From positions 128,303 through 172,920 of the forward strand of contig JAOUBJ010000011.1 in the NCBI GenBank assembly GCA_029860345.1: a DNA stretch of 44,618 nucleotides, read 5' to 3'. Under the pieces are notes generated by a model. The model was not told where the DNA came from. It did no database searches and saw only the letters and a program-made list of their open reading frames with translations. Positions 26,501 through 33,200 of this stretch are shown one piece after another (the first letter of the stretch is position 1; each line of letters begins with the position of its first letter). A program made the position numbers and the translations under genes. The stretch is from Candidatus Zixiibacteriota bacterium. Its GTDB lineage: Bacteria > Zixibacteria > MSB-5A5 > GN15 > FEB-12.

Positions 26501-28374
26501 AACCGGGCACCCATGAAGTGACGGTGATCGCCACCGGTCGTTGTGAGGCGGATACCTGCACCACAACAATCAACGTCACGGCCGATCAGCCGCCTGAGCT
26601 ATTCCTGCCGCAGGAGACGCTCACCTTTGACCGCTGTATCGATGATACGACCTTGATCTGCATTGATGGCATCTACGCCACCGACTTGGAAGGCGGGTTC
26701 ACTCTGTCGCAGGTCTGCGGACCCGGCGATTTTGAACTGGTCACCGATGACTCAGGCAGGGTCTGCTTCCTGCCCGATGCCTTCGGACTCATCGAGTTCT
26801 GTTTTGAAGTCGACGACGGCTGCAACATCACCGATGGTTCCTTCTGGGTCGATATTCAGGAATTGCCGGACTGTGATGTCTGTGTCCGGATGTCTCTCAA
26901 TAGTCATGAGTGTACGCCGGTGGGATTGATCAAGACGGTCGATCTGATGATCGAAGCTCGCGAGTACCTGGGTGGATTCGACGTCCTGTTGGCCTACGAC
27001 GCATCGGTGATGGCTTTCACCTTCGCCACTATCGAAGGTTCTGCGGTCGACGGCTGGGAGTATTTCGAGTATCGCATAGGCGCCGCCGATTGTGGCCAGT
27101 CCTGCCCCTCGGGCCTGATTCGCTTTGTTGGTATCGCCGATATCAACAATGGTCCGCACCATCCGCCGCCGGACAGTCGACTGCCCCATGGTGTCCTGGT
27201 CGAGATGCAGTATCAGGTGGCCAATGACCAAAACCTGGGCGACCAGTTCCTGCCGATCAATTTCGCCTGGTACTCATGCGCCGACAACGCCTTCTCCGAC
27301 ACCTCAGGTAACGACCTGTTTGTGGACGTGCGCATCTTGAACGCCGAGGGCGGCATGATCTGGGATGAGTTGGACGACGTCAATTATCCCGAAGAATCCC
27401 GCCCCTTCGGGCTGGGCACGCGCGATGAGTGTTTTGGCGGCGGTAAAGTCGATCCAATCCGCTGCGTCGAATTCATCAACGGTGGCATCTGCGTCATCCA
27501 CCCGGATTCAATTGACGATCGCGGCGACATCAACCTTAACGGCGTCCCCTATGAGATTGCCGACGCTGTGGTCTTCTCCAACTACTTCATTCATGGATTG
27601 GTCGTCTTTGTCGAAAACCTGGCCGGACAGATCGCCGCAACCGATGTCAACGCCGACGGTGTGACCCTCAGTGTGGCCGACCTGGTCTTGCTCATCCGGG
27701 TAATCGTAGGTGACGCCGATCCCATACCGAAACTGAATCCGTACCCCGAAGACCTGATTGTGTCGACTGAGGCGCTCGATGGACGATTGAATATCTCGAC
27801 CGATGCCGTCAGTAACATTGGTGCCGCTTACTTCGTCTTTGATGTCGAACCCGGTACCGAAATAGAACAGCCCTCCCTGGCCGGCGCCGCCGACGACATG
27901 GACCTGTTGTACACCGTCGTTGACGGGGAACTCCGTGTGCTGATCTACAATCTGGGTACCAACCGGATTGAAGCGGGCGAGCATAGCCTCATTGAGATTC
28001 CCTTCTCAGGCGAGGCCGGACCGATTCTGAAGAGTCAGGAAATCGTCGACTACCATGGCCGTCCATACAACTGTGTCGGCAAGGGTGGCGCCTTGCCCAC
28101 CGACTTTGGGCTGTCGCAAAACTACCCCAACCCGTTTAATCCGGCCACGACGATCAGTTTCTCGACACCGCAGGCGACAGCCTGGACCCTGCGAATCTAC
28201 AACGTTACCGGCGCGCTGGTCCGTAGTTTCGAAGGTCAGGCCAATGCCGGCCACCAGTCGGTCACCTGGGATGGCCTCGATAGTCACGGTTCGGCATCGG
28301 CATCCGGTGTTTATTTCTATCGCCTCGATGCCGGCAGTTTCAACGATACCAAGAAGATGATTCTCTTGAAATAA
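17515..28374 (+). CDS. Giant secreted repeat protein with cohesin-like, dockerin-like and sorting domains
   Basis: A 3,619-residue protein. The start was chosen at 17515, where GGAGG sits 6 bases upstream and a signal peptide follows (ILFITIGLILLALPAFA); the frame upstream to 17392 lacks these. Residues about 40-270 hold two or three Ig-like domains. Residues about 273-3119 are about 33 tandem units of roughly 85 residues with the pattern C-x5-IC(L/F/V)PV, D-x-DGN, VCF, G-x-Y-x-I-x-V, DECG. These give about four Cys and one acidic, probably calcium-binding, turn per unit. A cohesin-like domain (about 3120-3272) and a dockerin-like segment follow (RGDINLNGVPYEIADAVVFS and ATDVNADGVTLSVADLVLLI, about 3336-3406). 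A second short beta domain precedes the C-terminal sorting domain (about 3530-3619: NYPNPFNPATTISF to KKMILLK). Probably a surface or extracellular adhesin-like fibre. The secretion machinery is not in the window. Confidence 0.95.
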   Translation: MIRSRCQNILFITIGLILLALPAFAGDGALPSVDGGTPPGGNGTAVMPTSLVAQSHGRQIGDTVVIDGTGFDAGETVSIKISHGDNPANTGPEYDSFEITAAPDGTVRADWVISNPETVWQPLLFTATGASSSQSASTLLSEIGSRITIISIPEVIVRDSTFEVSVSLEEDCCDSCMTPLPGRLVEFYIHEEPCGVPIGGTPAATAITDANGIATASLIHYDVGEFTLGVKYWGEDQPTEQEPPNSACFPEERVKILASIDCTYLEIIHHPVLISCPPGHLGEFFVCAGETVCMPTDLFHEGAGGLVFSLSPDSPGTIDPVTGEICLTPDTSGIYGVLVIATDSIGQTDDCNAEFTIEMNSAPAVTLGDDLLLGPCYPQQICLPVDVLDVDQNIVNLSANIGTLGEGEVCIDIEEAGVYELIVEVVDECGETDTDTLVITADQGELPYVDLGEDFDRFLCGPDQVCIDVSTIEVYQSLTTSLGTFDLETGQVCVDVNQDGSYEVIVAVTDTCGQTVTDTVVFSITLNQAPSVIASADTTVYPCYPKSICLPVSIEDADGNIVEISSSLGTVSEGSLCLDIPQAGSYEVIIEATDECGETDADTVVITADPGETPFVTLPDDFDTLLCGDETICVDVATIAGYASVTTSLGTYDPTTGQVCFTPQSADLYRLVVEVTDTCGNSASDEINIRVSMNKPPTISAVSDTSFYLCFPQAICLPVNIDDPDNNIVGVSTSLGYYDNGLVCFTPYSSGTYEIAVTVTDECGESASTTINLTIMTDQDIAIECPNDTSLSVCVKDTVCIPLAGIPESEYVTVDIWGLNAWYDQANHAVCFYTECSNQSSIEIMVNTPCSTYTCEFDVQVECNVDPLVLLPPDTTMMLCDSDSICLPVGISDPNNNLAEISVEGGTYDPTTGLVCFFADTAGTYKITVIAFDDCGAEAWDIVYVTVDFNSAPVCNVPADTSIFYCGTMDISLPVSGTDVDGNLTGCTIKSGPGQLVDGLWTYTPTGDETVTVTIECTDECGAACESSFTVSFDKNQPPAVACVDFLEPVFVCDLNNEICVNGFGAIDEDGNLDTMWVTVNGVDYPVVDNGICFVPTEGSNNMILYAVDDCGDTSWCDAVVEVIVNSAPTCLLPDDTTLFICDQVELCFDLVAEDIDGNLSGWELISGPGAINGDQWCYDATTSETVTVTVRGLDSCGAYCEKTFTATIQANRAPEVVCPEFPDPIFVCDLSEICLDGFVASDPDGNLDSVVVTVNAIVVPSDQGRICFTPQEGPNHITFSALDSCGAVSRCETMVVVALNSQPTCIVPDDTTIFLCDLTEITLPVTAADIDGNLVACTIVDGPGQIVNGMWTYTPGGDETVTVTVQCTDECGATCESSFTVDFSLNKPPVVACGDFFEPMFLCELEEICLNAFGAIDPDDNLESVWVTVNGADYPVVEGSICFVPVEGTNLMTLYAVDACGDTSACGTSVDIVLNTAPTCLMPTDTTLWNCGPVQLCLPLMAEDTDGNFSGWELISGPGSIVDSSWCYTPQGTETVSVVARALDSCGAYCDQTFSVTFDLNSPPELTCPDDTTIAACNNSVICIGDFLVVDPDDNLETVTATLNGQPITMTGATICFTPIDGDNVLSVTAIDACGAEASCETNVTVNINEPPVCYPPNDTAIALCEPEEICLPVSAFDPDGNFDHCEVVSGVGEIVDGYWCFTPDKAIGGVITIRCFDSCGAYCETEFTVDIELNEPPIIYDRGIAAALCEIGQVREVGAIGFDPDGDPLTFILLDGPGTINSETGLITYYPDTSGVYTFEVAAYDTCAGDTGFVWDTISINTPPELITFDSTIQVCGIAQEICFDVIGSDPDGDVITITQESGPGVFTILTDSSGQTCFMPEDVDSATYVFTYCVTDPCTGAKITSEICPECPPCIPDTIRITVLRNRPPVVVCPDPQRFSICEPETLCFDFNPGDPELQQLSVNILSGNAVYDNGSICFDAVGSDQFDIVIEVVDDCDASDTCIVPVTIEGNYAPVVSSADDFEKFLCEPSEICFDVAVSDIDQDIATITTSFGTYNPDTDQLCFYADTAGSYIIIVTATDSCGASTSDTTTVTVELNEAPYVDAGDDFEIGLCGLTQVCFDLTVGDPDGNLVTILSSMGTYDPLTGQVCFDVEYDGTYELIIEATDECDVTAVDTVHVTVTSGAPPFVDLGADLDLGQCEPREVCVDVNTIDVFQSLTTTLGVYNETTSQICFTPEGGGEYTMIVTVVDSCDQMAADTVNILVGTNRPPIATGMPDSTVYLCYPQTICLPIEISDPDGNIQSINVTGGSYNDGQVCFTPYDSGTFEIIATVTDSCGETDADTAYVTIRTDQGIQIVCPNDTTIFTCVGDTFCLPIGGIPEIAEVNVTGINTWFDEELQSICFYSECGNTNNVTVEVTTPCGSHSCSFTVVIECNHDPLVLLPPDTTMMFCGSSEVCVPVGVYDPDGNLVDVTVEGGLYDPLHGQVCFNADTAGEYTIVVTAIDECGELDSDSINVTIEFNTPPVIIYEWADSVIATCVPEVCVPISFGDAEDNLVEVLTDVGYYDESTGEICFVAETSGQYCVSVIAIDDCDLADTLNACVTVDIGEYVQITCPEDTVQAEPICGPETVCVPLDIIGNNYTITTSFGSYAEGELCFQADTAGIYEITVIGTADCNSDTCDILVKVIIPDEATIACPADTAQLFCGPDTLCFDFTVSAATTSVAVSEPAYLSEGMVCVPVLEPGTIEVTMIASSNCNADTCAFTVTATFNSPPSVVTGPDTTLTVCEPYEVCIPFTADDPDDNIIEISSTHGDIIDNEVCFTPDGFGIHEVIVSVRDACGEAAYDTTFVNVLSGGSPLIVCPPTTVFDTLCGPDSICITMPISPANAEVTISPNGSYNPQTGAICVYIDQTGLYSIMVTAEAQCGIDTCVFDLDVQIPEAPVVSCPSNVDTLLCLTEPVELCYPVSATGTDITISVSSPAVYSNGQVCLPIEEPGTHEVTVIATGRCEADTCTTTINVTADQPPELFLPQETLTFDRCIDDTTLICIDGIYATDLEGGFTLSQVCGPGDFELVTDDSGRVCFLPDAFGLIEFCFEVDDGCNITDGSFWVDIQELPDCDVCVRMSLNSHECTPVGLIKTVDLMIEAREYLGGFDVLLAYDASVMAFTFATIEGSAVDGWEYFEYRIGAADCGQSCPSGLIRFVGIADINNGPHHPPPDSRLPHGVLVEMQYQVANDQNLGDQFLPINFAWYSCADNAFSDTSGNDLFVDVRILNAEGGMIWDELDDVNYPEESRPFGLGTRDECFGGGKVDPIRCVEFINGGICVIHPDSIDDRGDINLNGVPYEIADAVVFSNYFIHGLVVFVENLAGQIAATDVNADGVTLSVADLVLLIRVIVGDADPIPKLNPYPEDLIVSTEALDGRLNISTDAVSNIGAAYFVFDVEPGTEIEQPSLAGAADDMDLLYTVVDGELRVLIYNLGTNRIEAGEHSLIEIPFSGEAGPILKSQEIVDYHGRPYNCVGKGGALPTDFGLSQNYPNPFNPATTISFSTPQATAWTLRIYNVTGALVRSFEGQANAGHQSVTWDGLDSHGSASASGVYFYRLDAGSFNDTKKMILLK
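18330..26870 (+). repeat. Coding tandem array of about 33 units (period about 255-260 bases)
   Basis: I counted 33 occurrences of the unit hallmark (a Cys followed five to seven residues later by IC or VC, then LP/FD/VP). Examples are CYPQQICLPV near 18640, CFPQAICLPV near 19645, CEPEEICLPV near 22510, CYPQTICLPI near 24370 and CEPYEVCIPF near 25880. Some units lack one Cys (CGTMDISLPV, CDLTEITLPV). Nucleotide identity between units is mostly low, but some multi-unit blocks are clearly duplicated. Confidence 0.85.
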
Positions 28375-28399
28375 AAGACCCACCTTGTATTTTGCCCTT

Positions 28400-28429
28400 G
28401 AACGTCCGGTCAACTTTGGCCGGACGTTC
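28400..28429. terminator. Hairpin terminator between convergent genes
   Basis: Perfect 10-bp arms GAACGTCCGG (28400-28409) and CCGGACGTTC (28420-28429), with CTATTTAT following on the plus strand. It lies 25 bases after the giant gene and directly abuts the rlmH stop, so it can serve both. Confidence 0.75.
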
Positions 28430-28900
28430 CTATTTATGGTAATCGGTGTTGTGCAAAACGGAGAAGCCGCGGTATAGTTGTTCCAACAACACCAGCCGCA
28501 CCAACTGGTGCGAGAATGTCATCGGCGACAAGGACAGCACGTGATCCGACGCGGCAATAACTGTTGCATCCAACCCAAAGGCACCACCGACGATGAAACT
28601 GATGACGCCGTTTGACCGACCTTGCCAGGCTTCGAGCTGCGCGGCAAATCCACCTGAGTCGTAACTGCGGCCGTTGTCGGCAAGGGCGATGTGAAGACCC
28701 TTGCCGAGTTTTTCGGTGATTCGCGGTGCCTCACGTTTCTTGATTTGCGTCGGGTTCAGGCTCTTCGCCGCCTTCTCCGAGGCAAGAACCGTCCAGGAAA
28801 CCTCAGCCCAGCGTGAGAGCAGTTTCTCATAGTGGGCGCAGCCCTCGCTGACCCAGGTATCTTTATCCTTCCCGATGGCGATGAGACGGATTTTAATCAA
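28430..28900 (-). CDS. rlmH: 23S rRNA pseudouridine-1915 N3-methyltransferase RlmH
   Basis: About 156 residues. RlmH is a SPOUT methyltransferase that uses SAM to methylate pseudouridine 1915 in helix 69 of 23S rRNA. Visible family features are the N-terminal KIRLIAIGKDKD, the SAM-binding glycine-rich stretch ISFIVGGAFGLD, and the C-terminal knot SLSPMTFSHQLVRLVLLEQL with YRGFSVLHNTDYHK. The start was chosen as TTG at 28900 because the following residues match the usual N-terminus and AAGG lies 9 bases upstream. An in-frame TTG at 28918 would add six residues but has no ribosome binding site. It overlaps the end of yjbQ by 8 bases and is the last gene of the dtd-to-rlmH operon. Confidence 0.95.
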   Translation of the reverse strand: MIKIRLIAIGKDKDTWVSEGCAHYEKLLSRWAEVSWTVLASEKAAKSLNPTQIKKREAPRITEKLGKGLHIALADNGRSYDSGGFAAQLEAWQGRSNGVISFIVGGAFGLDATVIAASDHVLSLSPMTFSHQLVRLVLLEQLYRGFSVLHNTDYHK

Positions 28901-29291
28901 GGGGAGCGACCTTGACAATCAGTTGTCGTTGCCGGGGACCGTCGAACTCGCAGAAGTAGACAGCCTGCCAGGTGCCGAGCACAAGTCTGCCGTTTTCAAT
29001 AAGGATTTGCTGGGAGGAGCCTACAAGTGATGCCTGAACGTGTGCATCGGAGTTGCCCTCGGCATGATGGTATCCGTCGCTCTGTGGTATTTCTTTGCCC
29101 AGTTTATACAGAATGTCGCGAGTGACATCAGGATCGGCATTCTCGTTGATGGTAATAGCCGCTGTCGTGTGCGGGACGAAACAATAGACGAATCCTGACA
29201 GGTGATCCTGATCGGCTACGATTTCCTGCAACCGCGAGGTAACGTCGATCATCTGTCGGCGCTCCTGAGTCTTAACAGTCAGCGTTTTCAT
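28893..29291 (-). CDS. yjbQ: YjbQ/UPF0047 family protein
   Basis: A 132-residue protein with full-length UPF0047 features: FVPHTTAAITINENADPDV, DGYHHAEGNSDAHVQASLVG and GTWQAVYFCEFDGPRQRQL. The conserved His, Glu and Asp residues sit in one metal- or phosphate-binding pocket in known structures. Members of this family can show weak thiamine phosphate synthase activity, but the physiological role is unsettled. Its ATG overlaps the ftsY stop (ATGA-type overlap at 29288-29291), so it is translationally coupled to ftsY, and its end overlaps rlmH. The tight position in an operon for translation and membrane targeting is notable, but the family has no known link to those processes. Confidence 0.93.
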   Translation of the reverse strand: MKTLTVKTQERRQMIDVTSRLQEIVADQDHLSGFVYCFVPHTTAAITINENADPDVTRDILYKLGKEIPQSDGYHHAEGNSDAHVQASLVGSSQQILIENGRLVLGTWQAVYFCEFDGPRQRQLIVKVAPLD

Positions 29292-30199
29292 GCGAACAGT
29301 GCCTCGGAAAACTGCTGTGGGTCGAACCGCTGCAAGTCATCGATCCCCTCACCCAGGCCAATGAACTCAACGGGAACACCCAGCTCCTCAGAGACGGCGA
29401 TCATCACGCCGCCTTTGGCCGTACCGTCCAATTTGGTCACGATGATACCGTCGCAACCGACCGCCTCGGTGAACACTTTGACCTGCGACAGTGCATTCTG
29501 GCCGGTGGAGCCATCAATAATCAACTTGCTGTATACCGGTGCGCCGGGCGCTGCTTTGTCGATCACCCGTCGAATCTTCTTAAGCTCTTCCATAAGATTG
29601 GACTTGGTGTGCAGTCGTCCGGCCGTGTCAACGAGTAAGATATCCACGCCTCGCGCGACGGCCGCTTTGGCTGCATCGAAAGCAACCGCGGCCGGATCGG
29701 AACCACTCTGTGAACGAACGATTTCAACATTACTGCGCTGCGCCCAAATTGATATTTGCTCAATGGCCGCCGCGCGAAAAGTGTCACAGGCCGCGATCAT
29801 GGTTTTCTTTCCCTCGGATGCAAACAGGGTTGCCAGTTTACCGATAGTAGTGGTCTTACCGACACCATTGACGCCGACAATCAACCAGACAATCGGTTTG
29901 GCGCTGTCGGTACCCTGCTGGGCCCGGCTTTGGCTTAGGATTACGGCTATCTCTTCCTGCAAAAGGGCCATGACATCGACGCCTTCGGTGAGATTGTTCT
30001 GCCTCGCCTTCAGGCGAACGGCCTCGATCAACCTCATGGTAGCCGCTACGCCGACATCGGCTTCTATCAGCACCTGTTCGATTTCCTCAAGCAGTTCATC
30101 ATCAATGCGACGTCTCAGGACGACTTCAGAGAGCTTTCCGAGGATGTTGTCCTTGGTGCGGCTGAGAGAGTTCTTCAGCTTCTGGAAGGTGTTGAGCAT
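29288..30199 (-). CDS. ftsY: Signal recognition particle receptor FtsY
   Basis: A 303-residue protein. The start is ATG at 30199 (the frame stays open further upstream without protein-like content). It has the NG core only: an N domain of helices (LSEVVLRRRIDDELLEEIEQ), then the SRP GTPase motifs G1 GVNGVGKTTTIGKL, DTFRAAA, DTAGRLHTKSNLM and TKLDGTAKGG, and the closing GLGEGIDDLQRFDP. FtsY docks ribosome-SRP complexes at the membrane and hands nascent chains to SecYEG. The acidic A domain of enterobacterial FtsY is absent, as in many other phyla. It starts 13 bases after the smc stop; smc-ftsY adjacency is also known from Firmicutes. Confidence 0.97.
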   Translation of the reverse strand: MLNTFQKLKNSLSRTKDNILGKLSEVVLRRRIDDELLEEIEQVLIEADVGVAATMRLIEAVRLKARQNNLTEGVDVMALLQEEIAVILSQSRAQQGTDSAKPIVWLIVGVNGVGKTTTIGKLATLFASEGKKTMIAACDTFRAAAIEQISIWAQRSNVEIVRSQSGSDPAAVAFDAAKAAVARGVDILLVDTAGRLHTKSNLMEELKKIRRVIDKAAPGAPVYSKLIIDGSTGQNALSQVKVFTEAVGCDGIIVTKLDGTAKGGVMIAVSEELGVPVEFIGLGEGIDDLQRFDPQQFSEALFA

Positions 30200-30212
30200 T
30201 CTAACGGTCCGG

Positions 30213-33200
30213 TCAATCCTCGGGGCTGTTGTCGTCGGCGACGGTGAGATCCGATTGCAATCGTTCGGCAATGTTGTCCGGGAGTACTGTCGCTTCATTG
30301 TCCACTGAGTCCACTGAGTCACCTGAAGTGGGCTCTGCGCTTTGCACATCGTGCTCATCCGAAGGTTCCGGGTTATTGATCACCAACCGCCCGGTATGTT
30401 CATCCTCCGCGACATCTGAGAACTTGACGGCAACAAGCTGCGACACCCCTGGTTGCTCCATAGTGACGCCATAGAGATTCTCGGCGGCCTCCATGGTAAT
30501 CTTGTTGTGCGTGATGATGACGAACTGTGTTTGAACGCTGAAATTGCGAATGATATTCAAGAAACGTCGGCAGTTGGCGTCATCCAAAGGCGCGTCAATC
30601 TCATCGAGAATGCAGAACGGCGACGGCTTGACCAGGTACAGCGAAAAGAGCAAGGCAATCGAGGTCAGGGCTCGTTCGCCGCCCGACATCATGGTGATAG
30701 ACAAGAGCTTCTTTCCACGTGGCCGTGCGATAATCATGATATCCGATTCCAGCGGATCTGACGGATCCTCAAGGTAGATATCCGCCTCGCCGCCGGTGAA
30801 GAGATCCACGAACAGTTTTTTGAAATTGGCTCTGGCCTTTTCGAAAGTCTCCAGGAAGAGTTGCCGCGCGGTATGGTTGATCTTTGAGATAGTCTTTTTC
30901 AGATCATCCTTGGCCGTTGTTAGATCGTCAAGTTGCTCTTTGAGGAAGACTTCCCGCTCGTTGGCCTTTCGATATTCCTCCAGGGCCAGGAGGTTCACGG
31001 CACCGAAATTCTTCAGACGTTCCTTGCGATCGGTCAAGTAGGCACGCGCTTCTTCGTCGTTGAGTTTGTCGTCAGGTCGTGTCGCTTCGACGGTGTCGAT
31101 ATCAACTTCATACTCATCAAGAATCCGCTGACGAATGGCGCCTATCTCGGAGTCGAAAGTATTGACACGCATTTCCAGTTGATGGATCTGCTCACTCACC
31201 GAGTCTTTTTGAGCCCGGACCTCTTTGAGTTGTTCTTCGCGCTTGGACACATGCGTCATCACATCAGACTGTACGGTGCGCATCCGATTCTGACGTTCGG
31301 TGGCATCGTCACGCGCACGGAAAACGTCCTTGAGGTCTTTCTCCAACGTAACCACGGTTTCGTCGGCAGAGGCAATCTCTGTGTGGGAGCGTTGAATCTC
31401 ATTCTGTTTGGCTTCGACACTGCTCTGAATCTCAAGTTTCAACTCGGCCAAATGTGCTATTTTGCTGGCGAATTGCTCGGATCGGCTGCGTGATTCGACT
31501 CGCTCGACCTGCAAGCGAGACACATTATCCATAGCCTGCCCGGAACTGCTCTCAAGCGTATCCAGATCGGCGGAGGCTTTGGACATAGTGTCCACCAACT
31601 GCTGTTTCTGATCGGCCAGTTGCGTAAAGTCCAGCCCCAGGCTGTATTGTTGCCCGGCCAGCTTCTTGAGTTTATCGGAAAGGTCGCCCTTCTCTTTGGA
31701 CAGTCGTGCCAGTTCATCGCCAATGGTGCCCAAGCGATACTCGGTTTCGTTTATCTTCCGACCAGCTTCATTGATGTCTTCGACGAGACTTTCCAGCTTG
31801 TCGGATAGTCCGGTAGACTCACCGCGAGCTTCGGCTATGGCGGCGTTGTTGGAATCCTTGTCCTTCTGAACCAGTTGTTGCTTCTCAGATATCTCGGTCA
31901 TCATCCGGTCTTGCTCGGCCAGCTTTTCTTCGCGCCGGAACAACGGGAACTTCTCCTCGGCGCCGCCGGTGATGATGTTCTGACTGTACAGGATACCATC
32001 GGTGGAAACTGCGTTGAACCCATAGGGCAGCCGACCGAGGATTTCAGTGGGGTCGGCCGAGGCGGTGAACACGGCGGTGCGAGAGAGAACCGCCTGCATC
32101 AATGGTTTCAATCCTTCCTCGGTGTTAACGGAACTGTCCAGCCAACCGAGAAAACTCTCGGTGGGGATTTCGGGACGTTTCACCACCGGATTCAAGGTGC
32201 CTGAGTCCGGCACGAGGATTCCGACCTTACCTCGACCCTGCGTTTTGAGATAATTAATAACCTCTTCGGCGCTTGAACGACTGTCGCAGATCATGAAGCC
32301 GGCCATCTCGCCAAGGGCGGCTTCCATGGCCGCTTCGAGCCCGGCAGCCGGGACGAACTTCTCAGCGACGGTGCCCTTTATGCCGGTAAAACGATCCCTG
32401 ATCTCCATTACTTCCACCACGCCGGTAGCATAGCCTTCGTAATGCAGGATCATGTCTTCAAGCAGATTGCGGCGAGCCTGACAGGCTTCCAGAGACGCCC
32501 CCAGGTTGGACAGCTCAAGGGTAAGCTCTTCGCCTCGTTCGATCAGTTGCTCCATGCGTTGCGATAGGGAAGCAACCGTTTCCTCGGTGGCCGACTTTTC
32601 GGCTTTCACTTCGTCGAGCACCTGTTGTTCGTCCGACAATCGGCTCTGAAGCGATGCTCGATCGGCCTCCTGTTGCGCCACTTGTTCCTCAATAGCGGTC
32701 ATGGACTCGCCCAGCTCCTGTTGTTGACGAGTCAGGTTACTGTCCTCGGTCTTGCCCGAGGATAGTCTGCCCTCCAGGTCCACCAGTTTCTGGTTGTCCG
32801 TATCCTTGACCGTGCGCGCCTCGAGCAACTGTTTGTCGGCTTCAGCCTGAGCTTCTTCGGCCTCCTTCAACCGTTGGGCCAGCTTTTCATGCTCGGCCTC
32901 TTGTTCGGTCATTTCCTGCCGGCTTTGTTCTGTCTGTTCGGCTAGAATCTCAGCCCGTGCCTGAAGAGCCTGGATATCATTTTGGTTGCGTTCGATGAGA
33001 GTGCGGGCGTTGGCTCTTTTTTCGACCAGCACAGATATTTCTCGCTCCAGTGAATGAGCTTTTTCGGAAACGTCGTACACCTCACCCGAGACACTGCTGA
33101 GTTCCTGGTCCAGGTCCAACTGTTCTTTCCGATCAGCTTCCAACTGAGCACTGATTCGGTCGACCGATGCCTCTCGTTCCAGTTTCTGATCGCTCAAAGC

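Noticed and set aside
18330-26870. A CRISPR-like or non-coding tandem repeat
   Set aside because: The periodicity is at protein level inside one open frame, with unit length about 255 bases and no identical short repeats with spacers.
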